Origin: Bigelowiella natans CCMP2755 | Lineage: Eukaryota > Cercozoa > Chlorarachniophyceae | Direction: 5' to 3' | Assembly (NCBI GenBank): GCA_000320545.1 | Contig: ADNK01001016.1 | Coordinates: 1-36,869, forward strand | Length of the DNA stretch: 36,869 nucleotides | Shown here: piece after piece, positions 10,301 to 20,918 of the stretch | Layout: every line of letters begins with the position of its first letter | Position numbering within the stretch: the first letter of the stretch is position 1 | Made by a program: the position numbers and the translations under genes | The notes under the pieces: model-generated | What the model saw: the letters and a program-made list of their open reading frames with translations, nothing else | Database searches by the model: none | What the model was told of the DNA's origin: nothing

Positions 10301-13300
10301 TCAGACCATCGTTATTCCTTTAGGTTTGACACAGTAAGTTTCGCAACAGCGTGTACTCAATCTCAGTACTACTACCTCATAGAGCCTACTCCATCGTTTA
10401 CCAGTGACAAATAATCTTCGACTCACCTGAATAAGATAATATATACAGGTGATGAAATGCCGGAAGATAAAGATACTTCTATTGTTTTTGAGGTGCAACA
10501 AAATGCGGGAAAAGAATGGCAATGCATGTTTTCGAGACAAGTATTAAAAGTATGGAATGGATGTTGTGGTTGCTCACGAGTGATAGGAATTCATGTGAGG
10601 ATTGCCTCGATTGTTACAGACAGACTTGAAAAGAATGGTGGTCTAGATGTGGATGACAATCCATACAACAACCAGGTACATATATATATTAAGAAGGAAG
10701 AATAGTAACAATACCGTATCGAAAGCAATCCCGTTCAGCACATCTTCATGCCCTCTGACAAAATGGCAATATCAACGCTTTTGGTTGGTTTCATATGAGA
10801 AATGTAGATATTTAAGAGATCTTCATCATCATCATCATCATCCAGAATTTATTCACTCTACTTGTAATTACGTTGACGATTTCTTGTCTGTTTCTGGGAG
10901 GATAGAGAGATCGAGCATATGTGTTACTCTGCCGCTTTCAATATCGATTACTACAATTTTATCGCTAAATGTAGTATGAAAATGACAAAGAAGAATACAG
11001 ACTATAAGGGGAAACTGAGAAAAAACAACAGAGCGAGTATTAACGTCATAGTTCAGTTGATAATATCTTACCTCCCCCAAATATTTGCATACAATCGTCC
11101 ATCTGTAAAAAAATGGATATTATTGTCTGTATTTTTCAATCAACATCGTTACTATTTCTCACCCATAGACATCATCATCGTCATCATCATCATCGTCATC
11201 ATCATCGTATCATCCAAGACTAATCAAGAAAATATACCGATAAATTCGATTTCATTGAGATGTGACACAGGCCAGGCGCTACCCCTCGCTGGATCCACAA
11301 AATATACCTAAACAAAGGAAGTGTACTGCTTATTGTAATGAGCGGAGCTGGTTATAGGATCATACTGGAACGAAGTAGCAAAGAATGATAATATTTATAC
11401 ACTTCGTGATGAAAATTACCCAACAACTTGCCCTACACATTGCATCCATAATCACATATAAACGGTATAGCGATACGTAAGCCCCCCCACTCTCCCTCAC
11501 ACGCACATTCACAGACAGAGAGACACAGAAGTCATACCTCCACGTATCGTGTAGGTTGCAGTGTTGTTGAGTCGAGAAATGAAAGTACATTTGAGCCTAT
11601 TAATAGCGATAGTTGTTGTTGAAAAGTCATTAGTACGGATAGCACGAAGAAGAATCACATGATTCTTAATGATGTTATGATCCCGATCGGTTTTATCGTA
11701 GACAAATTATATGAGAAAAGACATCGGCAAATCATTTCATAATTTCTATTATTCTTATTGTTACTTTTATTGTTTTTGTTACCGTTTGTCATTAAGAAGT
11801 AAGGAGATGACAGCTCTTTGTTTTGATCGATAGCAGCAGTTGTTTCCTTTGGTGGGGAACTTACCGTTGTTAAGCCCCATCCTTCGCCCTTATGGCATCA
11901 CCATTATTGTCATATATGAGTGAAAAGAGAAGAATAATACAACCGTTTTATATTTGGAGTAATCATGTTGAGTTAATTTAAAGAAGAGACAAGCAGCGAC
12001 AACAATGTAACGAATTTTAAAAATAAATGAGTGTTGGCTATTGAATCATCATTCATTGACTGAGAAGAATGTTTGGTATTACAGTAGATGGACAAGATGG
12101 TGGTGGTGGTGGTGAAGAAGAAGAAGAAGAAGAAGAAGAAGAAGAAGAAGAAGATGATGATGATAATGATGATATTACGATGGTATGCATTACAGAATAT
12201 ATAATACTACGAATTCTTCTTCTTCTTAATCAGTCTAGTACTACTACCACCTGCAATCTATGCTCTGACTTCTTCTTAAAATCGAAATCGTACTCGAAAA
12301 TTAAGCCTTCTCTCCACGTCAGTTGGTAGAAACTATCCTAAAAGCATGATGTTCCCGATCCTTAGGCGGAAATATAACATGGATAGGAGAAAGAAACAAC
12401 TACTACAACTAAAGATTCTGTCCTACCTGATGGATAGCTAAGCCCTCTCCAAAATACTTGGCATTCAGTTTCGTCTCTCGTATTGATTTACCGCTTCCTA
12501 AATAGTCAACCTGCCAAAAGTAAAAGCCAGAAACAATAAACGGGAATTAGAAGACGGCGAGTACGACGACAACGTTATCCCAATGCGATGGAAGATGGAC
12601 AATAAATAGTGACATTCAAAAACTTCAAACATATCACGACGAGGACGATGACGACCATGATTATGATGAGGATGTTGTATTTGTAACGTGAGGACCGCTT
12701 CGGTGTCCTGGTGATACATGCTACGTACAAACTCACCAACCAACATTGACTTTGAATACTACTACTACTACCTCCTTAAGAAGAGACTCGCCATAGAGAC
12801 CTGTGGACTCGTACATTCTACCCTCATGAATTACCAAACCTGATCATCATTTCAAATAGCTTTTTAAGGTAGAAATAAAATTTAAAATGTTTGATGAAGT
12901 GGATGATGATATCGATGATGCTGCCGCTGGTGCTGGTGGTGATGAATGATGAGCGGACAACAACCAAGCATTCGTAGCAGCCTCATTTTACCACTTTCTA
13001 CCTTGAGTGAAAGCCATGTCATCATGAGGAAATGTGTTGATAATCTCCATTGGACAGAGAAGCGGCGCCTTCCCCTCCTTGCCACTTGGTGATTGCGTAG
13101 TGGTGGTGGACTTGTTGCCGTAGTCGCTTTGAGGAGGAGGGGGGGGGGTAAGGGCGAGATACACCCCATAAAGAATTGCAACACTCGCAACCACCACAGC
13201 ACTGGATCCATGGAAGGAAAACACTGTCTTGATGAAGCTCGATTGCCTCCTCTTTCTCTTTCTTGACTAAATGAGATGTCGTATGATGGTGAATACTATG

Positions 13301-13420
13301 TTGTTGCCACAACTCCTATGGCGTTGTCATTTTCTTCATACAATCTTTCTATACCTTGATAATCTTGGGTTTACCCCGAGTCGTCCCCGATGGCACTGGG
13401 GTGTCGCCATCCACCACCAT
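10301..13420 (-). CDS. glutaminyl-peptide cyclotransferase, plant/bacterial type, N-terminal membrane anchor
   Basis: Converts N-terminal Gln of peptides to pyroglutamate; this type is a beta-propeller, unrelated to the animal enzyme. Exons on minus: 13420-13355 (MVVDGDTPVPSG...), 13266-13002, 12839-12772, 12731-about 12670, 12510-12427, 12337-12251, 11888-11865, about 11664-11646, 11596-11538, 11307-11238, 11102-11072, 10964-10872, 10754-10715 and 10426-10301. Landmarks: INTFPHDDMAFTQG, GRMYESTGLYGES, AKYFGEGLAIHQ, FYQLTWREGLIFEYDF, GEGWGLTT, LDSTTLQPTRYVE, HLNEIEFIDGRLYANIWGSD in part, DIESGRVTHMLDLS, EDVLNGIAFD, RRLFVTGKRWSRLYEV. These match the family order from NTYPHD to the VTGKxW C-terminus. 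A basic stretch (SRKRKRRQ) and a hydrophobic segment (VVVASVAILYGVYLAL) before the propeller suggest a type II membrane anchor, so a lumenal enzyme. Two junctions are unresolved: the 3' end of the exon near 12670 and the tentative 11646-11664 exon. Confidence 0.9.
12112..12166. repeat. (GAA)n microsatellite in cyclotransferase intron
   Basis: GAA repeats followed by GAT repeats, between minus-strand exons 12337-12251 and 11888-11865. On the transcribed strand it reads TTC, a pyrimidine tract, but well upstream of the acceptor. Confidence 0.9.
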
Positions 13421-14092
13421 CTTTTTGTGTCTATGTTGCAATTTAACCTCAACTTCATGAATGAAGAACATTTCAGGAATGAATGGCTCACGCCAGCACT
13501 CCATCATCATCATCATCAACAACAACAACATTATCATCACTTTTAAATAACATTCATCATCACCACCATCACCAACTAACATAATGAGCATGAGCATGTA
13601 TACCAATAGACGTAGGAGTTTGTTACCCCCCCAGCCGACAGTCACCCCACAGCGCGGTAGGCGTGTACTCGAATAATATTACTCACAACAATCCAGACAA
13701 CACTGTATGTACCCCCCGTTACTACCCAGCCACTACCACCAGTAGACGACATTTTTTTAATTACATGTATTTAAAAAATTTATTTATTTTGTTGTGTGGC
13801 TTGTCCTTGACCTAGGTTTCGAAGAAGAAACCGGTACTATCACCACAGAAAATTCTCAGCTTTAGCAGTATTGGTCGCACGATGCGCAAAGGAGGTGGTT
13901 TCCTTCTCTGCGGTAGAGGAACTTTCCAGAACGTTCTTCTTTCAGGCCGCAGTTGCGTCGAGTATTAACTCCAGAGAGTTCTGTAGGATGAATTAACGAA
14001 GAACAGGAGAATCAATCAAACCCTCACAACTCAAAGGCAATAAACTTGCAACTACTCACAGGGGTGGTGAGCTGCCTTGCTTTGTCCTAAAA
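13421..14092. other. divergent intergenic region, putative shared promoter
   Basis: 672 bp between the start of the cyclotransferase (minus) and the GTPase (plus). It contains CAT/CAA repeats at 13504-13535 and an AT-rich A/T stretch at about 13751-13800. I see no conserved box I can name. An in-frame open stretch continues upstream of the cyclotransferase start to about 13500, so an earlier Met (about 13465) is possible. Confidence 0.5.
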
Positions 14093-15684
14093 ATGACGAC
14101 TCAGAATAAGGACGCCGCGAAAGAAGTAAAGAAAGATGACATGAGAACAGGTAAGTCTACTGGCGGAGCAGAAGGGAAGACCCAGCAGATACATGAGTTG
14201 AGAATTGCAACTATAGGCAATGTTGACTCTGGGAAATCAACACTTATCGGTGTTCTCACTGGGGGTGAGCTGGATGACGGACGTGGAAGGGCTCGTTCAA
14301 AGATTTTCAATCTTCGACATGAGGCCGAGACCGGGCGAACGTCTTCCATCAGTCAGCACCTTGTCGGTATTAATGCTGAAAGGAAAGCTGGTTCACTCAA
14401 ACACCCATAAAGGTGGAGGGGTCCACCTTACTACCGCACAAAAATACAAATCTTGGGAGGGAAGTCATGGAAGTTTCGAAGAGTGTTATTACCTTCGTGG
14501 ACCTGTGTGGTCATGAGAAATATTTGAAAACCACAATCTGTGGCCTTACAGGAACCTTCCCAGACTACGCATGCCTTGTCGTAGGAGCTAACATGGGTGT
14601 TACAAAGATGACGAAGGAACACCTAGGAATCGTTTTGGCTTTGAAAATTCCTTTTTACGTTATTCTCACTAAGGTGGACATCTGTCCCCCTAACGTCCTC
14701 AAACGTACGAAGGATAAATTGGTTAAGATATTGAAGTCCCGATTTGCAAAGAAGATGCCTTTCGAAGTACGCGATGAAAAAGATGTTGCCACTTGCCTCA
14801 AGAATCAATCCTCGAAATTAACCCCAATATTCTCGCTATCAGCCGTGACAGGGAAAGGGGTTAAGCGCCTTGAATCGTACCTCTCTGGTTTGGCCCCTAG
14901 ACAGACTTGGGATTCGGAAGCCAAAAACGTAGAATTTAGCATTGAGGAGACTTTCAATGTTACTGGAGTCGGAGTAGTTGTATCTGGAAGTGTAACGAAA
15001 GGGCGTTTAATAGCTAACAGCAAGATGCTTCTTGGTCCTTTCTCCGATGGTGGATTTAGACCTGTTCTGGCGAAGACCCTCCAGCGGAAGCGTGTTCCAA
15101 TGTCAGTTTGCAACGCCGGGGAGTCTTGTGCAGTGGCTATTCGATATTTGAAAAGCAAAGAAAGCCTTAAGCGCTCAGACGTGAGAAGGGGCATGGTTTT
15201 GGTCGACCCTACCTCCGAGCCCAAAGCTACTGTCAGCTTTGAAGCCGACATTCTTGTCTTGCATCATCCAACGACAATTAAAGAGAACTACCAGTCAGTT
15301 ATACATTGTCACAATGTTCGGCAGACTGCAAAGATGGTCAAAATCAACGGAGTAAGATCGATGAAGAAGAAAAAACAGGATAAGCCAGGGGCACCGGTGA
15401 AAAAAGCTGAAAACGACTCGAAAGGAGTATGCTTAAGAACAGGAAATAAAGCTTCTGTCCTATTTCGCTTCATGGCACGACCGGAAGTGTTGCATGAAGG
15501 GTCTACCATTATCTTTCGAGAGGGCACGACTAAAGGTGTAGGTAAAGTGAGAAAGGTCTTCAACGATTCTTACAAGGATACCACGGCATACTCCCAGTTA
15601 GAGGTGCAGAAGAAGAACGAGCGGACAACTACCTCAAAGAAATCAAGGCGGCGGACAAAGGGACATGCTGCACCCAGATTATAA
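14093..15684 (+). CDS. GTPBP1/GTPBP2-like GTP-binding protein, with two frame breaks
   Basis: Translation-factor-like GTPase of the GTPBP1/2 family, implicated in mRNA turnover and ribosome rescue. There are no introns. The N-terminal part (14093 on) has the P-loop GNVDSGKST, then LTGGELDDGRGRARSKIF and the family signature ETGRTSS. The 423-codon part (14413-15684) has DLCGHEKY (G3), TKVD (G4), SAVTGKG (G5), then the beta-barrel domains (FNVTGVGVVVSGSV, EADILVLHHPT) and a basic tail ending KSRRRTKGHAAPRL. The frame moves by +1 near 14378-14381 (GAAAGG) and again by +1 near 14459-14461 (GGG); between them a third frame reads HSNTHKGGGVHLTTAQKYKSW, which aligns with the family's DSHGGSLEW region. 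All downstream codons are intact, so assembly or base-calling indels are more likely than an old pseudogene. Confidence 0.88.
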
Positions 15685-16312
15685 ATTCTTGTGCTAGGAT
15701 TGAATTTTATTTGAGTACGCCTTTAACAATTTAGATCTAATAATTATTCTCCTGTGTACACTAGTTAATGAAATCTTACATTAATAATACCCAGTTTGAG
15801 GATTGATGATGAGCCATGATTGGCAAAGTAGTTATGAACATCCAACCACTTCACGCTACATGCAGCGCTCTACCTCTACATAGCACATACACATGAGACA
15901 CGTGACCTATTGTAATAAGCTACTAGCCAGTGCTAGAGTACTACATGTACGCAACGTGCTGCGATGCAGCTCTAGTCTAGCAGTAGTGTAGAGCAGCGCT
16001 CTGCATGAGACTGCAATGCTTGTACACGTTCGAGGGACAGTATATACGATACAAGTCTAGTAGTTATATAGTCTAGTAGTGTATAATGTGGGTAGGAGCT
16101 GGTTGGACAGGTGTCCCGTGCTAGCGTGCGCGTAGATATATGTGAGCATCATATTTGCATCTCACATAGCGCATAGATTATTTGCAAAAAAATAAATGTA
16201 AGTAGCATGCACTCATTACTTTACGCTAATGTAATACTAAAGCAAATATGATATCCGTTATGATTATTTAATTTGCTTCAGCATCTCCAGACAGTTGCGA
16301 GTTCTAAATTTC
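15685..16312. other. convergent intergenic region with palindromic-word block
   Basis: Between the stop of the GTPase (plus) and of proteasome beta5 (minus). From about 15840 to 16180 it is dense in CTAG, TGCA, GCGCTC and ACGT words (for example gtctagcagtagtgtagagcagcgctctgcatgag). No coding exon or RNA gene is visible. Confidence 0.6.
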
Positions 16313-16723
16313 TCAACTCTCCATCTTAACATCCCCCTCTTCAGCCAGTTTCTCTTGCATGTATTGCCCATAATGTAACTCGTTCATGTCGCCCTTATAC
16401 ATTTGCTCATACCCTGTATCTCGGATCACGAAAACTGAGATAAAGAATCAAAGTAATGAGGCTTCAATAAGATAATACAGTGGTGGCAATTCATATTTAC
16501 CATCACCATATAACAAATCCCTACACCAACATCAAAATATACAACCGTTGATAGTTCCGCCACTATAAGCGTCTCGATGAGTCGCATGATAGATAGCACG
16601 CTTTCCAAGTTCTATGGCAGCTTTTTCGTCAAGATCCTTAGGAATTTAGCGTTGTTATTAAGTCACGGTAGCCTCATACATGTAGGGAGTGGGTGGGAGA
16701 TAGAGAGATAGAGTAATATATAA

Positions 16724-16792
<69 letters not shown>

Positions 16793-17933
16793 GTGATTCG
16801 TTTGAATTGTGCATTGAGATGTAAGAACTACGTGGGAATATTCTGAATCAAGAATTCCGTAAGCGTAGGTGGCACCAGAGCCCACGGAAAACAAGTTTCC
16901 CTTAAGTCGAGTTCCATCGCTATCACAATAGAAGAGAGCAGGACCCTAAATATGTGAAAGTGATTTAGTTGAGAGGATAATCTCCGTGATTATTTCAAAA
17001 ATATGAAGTATGTTCAGTTCAAATTTGTGTTGACACTAGGATAACATTTTTCCTGATCCATATCGCCTCATCCCCTTCACAGTATCTCTAAATTACGATA
17101 ATATTTCACATACTTCCATTCGAACCTTTTTCTGGTCATAGCCTGCAATCATCGTCCCCATGCTCAGACCATATCCACGGTATTGGAAGACAATATTGCC
17201 TAATAACTTCGATGCTGCCGCAACTGAAATTCTCTTGCCCTCTCTTAGCTCATGGAGACGGCACTGCATCGCCAAGTTACGCTCCCAGAATGAACAGTCA
17301 GCAGCACCTCCAGCCATCGTTCCGATGAGGTGTTTGTGAATTGGAATCACTTTCTTCACTGTTCCAGATCCTATCAATACCATCGAAAGTCATTAGCCAT
17401 TTAATACAGTCAAAATTGAAGGAAATAAAATAATGAATCAAGGATCAAGCCTGTTTTCATTATACATATCTTCCAAAAACTCCTTGATTTCCATGTTTCC
17501 AAAACATTCAGAAGGCGAAGGTATTTTGCTCACTCTGCGGAATAATTACCAATGTATGATCCCATACTGGCACGAGAATCGACGGCCACGAGGACTCCTC
17601 CTTGGAATACAAAAGCTAGCGTTGTAGTACCATGAGAGAACTTAATCTTTGGATTTGCTTCTGAAACGTATCTCTGCCCTCCCTTACTGGTAAGCTGTAG
17701 GGATTAATTTGACGGAGAATTCATTATTACCCTTCGAATGAAAATGTGTACATCGAATTTACCGTAGGAAAAGCGCTTGCATTTGTCTTAGATGGAGCTT
17801 TGAGAAGTGGAAAGTGCGAGGACATATTTGTCGATGCAATTTCCTTTAGAAGTGCAATTTCCTTCCTTTGCAGCTCCTTCCTTGGGTTGGTTTCAAAGAA
17901 GCCATGAGGGTCATTGAAAAAGGAGAGATCCAT
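16313..17933 (-). CDS. PSMB5: 20S proteasome subunit beta type-5
   Basis: Chymotrypsin-like catalytic subunit of the 20S proteasome. Six phase-consistent exons on minus: 17933-17763, 17694-17550, 17370-17126, 16945-16832, 16636-16546 and 16434-16313, giving 295 residues. The propeptide of about 79 residues ends ...IKFSHG, and the mature chain begins TTTLAFVF with the catalytic Thr1. Asp17 and Arg19 are in VAVDSRAS and Lys33 is the second K of GTVKKVIPI, all as required. Further family marks: [68 protein letters not shown] and the C-terminal MNELHYGQY. The ATG at 17933 is the first in frame; an upstream acceptor-like TAG leaves room for another 5' exon. Confidence 0.96.
16700..16792. repeat. 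(TA)n-(TG)n microsatellite in beta5 intron
   Basis: TATATA from about 16718 to 16768 joined to (TG)n at 16769-16791, in the intron between exons 16945-16832 and 16636-16546 of the beta5 gene. Confidence 0.95.
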
Positions 17934-18471
17934 GATTGTCGCCAAACCTATTTAAAATAGATGGTTAGATTACGATTCTAGGTATGGATACATATCACTA
18001 GATTTCATTCTGAGATAGACAGCGTACAAGTTTAGTTTACTAGCTTCTGAAAAGGAACTTCTGCGATACAGAAGGGAATACATCAGGCTAACTCCCATCA
18101 AATTTAGATAAAGGGCTTAGATGGTGTGGAAAATAAATTTTGGATCTGTGCATAAAGATTGAATCTGCCTCCATCACCTGAGAATCAAAGGGTTGGTGTG
18201 CGTAAGGGAGAGGTTTAACAGACCGCCGCACTTTGCAGAATGCCTGCTTCTGTTTGATTTCAGGGTGCGACATCAATAAATGGGGTTGTCTCATATAAAA
18301 TGAATGGGGTTTTTATTACTCTTTAGTTTTAACGAAAAACAGACTTCTTGGTATGTCGCGAGATGAGAAAGGCATGTGTTTAAGGATTTCTTACACCGTT
18401 ATGGCTACCCGCCTTCTCCTTCGGAAGTAAATGTAGGAGCATCCTTGCTCAAATCAAGATTCAGTGACAAT
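17934..18471. other. divergent intergenic region
   Basis: 538 bp between the start of beta5 (minus) and of the metallophosphoesterase (plus), presumably carrying both promoters. No repeat block and no motif I can name. A 68-codon minus frame at 18088-18294 has no splice support or protein character. Confidence 0.45.
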
Positions 18472-20409
18472 ATGAAGTTGTCTGGATTACCTGCCATGAT
18501 CATGGGGATAGCCATTCTGGTCATGGCTTTGATACCTTTTATGTTTTTGACCCTCTCGGGCGACAAGCTTATTCCGACATTCTCTTCGGAAACGAATCGT
18601 ATAGTAGCTGCCTTCTGCTCTGCTGGGGGAGTCCTCTATCGCAGTTGTTTTGGTCACGGTAGTAGCAGCTATTATTAGTCTAGTAATGTAGCTAAAAAAA
18701 TGAAGGCGATCAAAAATAATCGTGCGGTCTTTTAGGAAGAAACGCCGCCAAATACTCTCGTTTGCAGTGTGAATTGCACGGCAAATGTAGTTGTTGGAAA
18801 GCTCGGAACATACTCGAAACAGAAGCTCTGTAACAACCAGGTGTCTATTTTACTATGTGTCACATTATTTCCCTAAAACCATCTCATAATCTGCAAGCGA
18901 ATGTTTTCAACGGCACATCATGTCTCCTCCCCTGACACCACTCTCGAAGCGACAACAGCTTTGCGGTTCAAAAGGTATGAGCTGCCTCTAGATCAGATGC
19001 TACAGATGTCTACATCTTCAACAACGTCCCCTTTTTCATCGATTCCGAGCTCATCGGGCCAAACCATCGAGTTTCGGGTTCGCTGCAAGTCATTTTACGA
19101 ACTCACGGACGGTCGGCACTCAGATCTAAACCTTATTATTTTTTGATGTGTATGGTAATTTTAACGATGTGATGGGCATTGAAGCTTGTAGTATTTTATC
19201 CAGGGAAGGATATCGAGAGAGGTCGATTTGAAAAAGTCGTGGTAGCTGCTATACCGCAGAGTAGGCGAATAAGTGGACCTAGTGCAGGAATCAACAAAAC
19301 CGAAGAGGATGATGGTGCTGATAACCTTCAAAATCGGAAGTTTTGTTCAATGGTAGGTTTCTTTCTATCTGTACATCCCAGAAAATTGATTTTGACACCA
19401 TGAGAAACTTGCCAGCAAATGAATATGGAAGAACAAGAATAATGATGTTCAGGAGGAGGAAAGCACTGTTAACGATGAGGACCTTGAAGAAACCAAAGGG
19501 CAGCAGCAGCACGCCTGTAGAGTGGCTTTCCTGTCAGACACCCATGGATCTGAGGTATGTATTAGGAGTAGCAGCTAATAAGAGAAACAGCAATTTAACC
19601 ATGTTTTATGATATTTCCTTGTTCTTACTGGTATCTTATGCGTACAGTTTCAGAGTAGAAACACTAGGGTCGTGATTAAAACGATAACAGTCAGCTACGA
19701 TTTACATATGATACGTTATTATCCATTTGCAACTTCGATCAGATCCACTCAATGCTTGAAGATAGAATTGGTATACAAATCCTCACCTCAGTAGTCCTTC
19801 ATCGTCCCCCCGCCATCATCAAAACTACAACGCTTCAAACTAACCTAAGAAACCGGCGAATCAACTTTTCCGTAGTAAACATAGTAAGATTTGTCAGAGA
19901 TAATATTCACATGATGTACTGCTCACGTTGAGCACAATAATGAATAGGAACATTTGCTCCCATAAGCGCCATTTTCCACCTGGGAGACATAACAGTACGT
20001 AGTAGTAGTAGGTTGTTTGACCATTTCAAGCTATCTGTCAGCACCTCCTTGGCAAGTCATCTTAGTAGTAGTAGCAGCAGTAGTAGTAGTAGCAGTAGCA
20101 GTAGTAGTAGTAGTGTTAGTTGAAGTAGATTTCTGAATCAGTTGTTCGATGTATGCATGCATGCATACTAGGATCGCAACTCACACTCGCAGTGGCTTCA
20201 ATACTTTGAACAACTTGGTAGTTTCTTCTACATGTTTGTGGACGTAGTAAGTACCTACCCATATAACTGCGCGTCGTTGTCGTAGTTATCGTAGTCAATG
20301 AAGAAATAAATGCTGAGACTAGAGTCTCTCCTCCCCTCAAACTTCCATTAGCACTACGACAATACTAAGTAATCATAGATCCAAAATGTGTAGCAATCCC
20401 TCTGACCTA

Positions 20410-20454
<45 letters not shown>

Positions 20455-20725
20455 TTCTCTCTTACTCTCTTTGTCATGCTGCTGTTTAAGTCGGAAAGGA
20501 ACCCTCATCATCATCATCGTCATCATCATCTTCTTCTTCTTCTTCTTCTTCTTCTTCTTCTTCACTGGCCACCACCTTGTCACCGCTTCGATACTTTGTG
20601 CGAGGCAATCATGATTTTCACTATAATGATCGATATAAGCTGACTGTGCTCGAGTCGTTGTTACCTCCAAAGGTTGCAACATCTAAAGCTAATACAGGAG
20701 CAGTCAGGTCCTACTTCCAGCAGCA

Positions 20726-20757
<32 letters not shown>

Positions 20758-20879
20758 GTTATGACTAGTAGTAGTTGTTGTTAATGTTGCATACGAATTT
20801 AAGTACTTGCTGTTGAAGGTATTCTGTGGAAATATGTGGCATTTTGTGGGTAGGAATCGTTCATTCATAGATAGCGCCA

Positions 20880-20918
<39 letters not shown>

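Noticed and set aside
19291-19512. Minus-strand 73-codon frame in the phosphoesterase gene
   Set aside because: Antisense shadow of exons 19185-19352 and 19432-19554, which carry the metal motif in frame.
19510-19800. Idea that the SDTHG exon and the following FQSRNTR exon belong to a separate small membrane-protein gene
   Set aside because: The GDIT, GNHD, ISH and GHDH exons follow on the same strand in the correct order, making one metallophosphoesterase the simpler reading.
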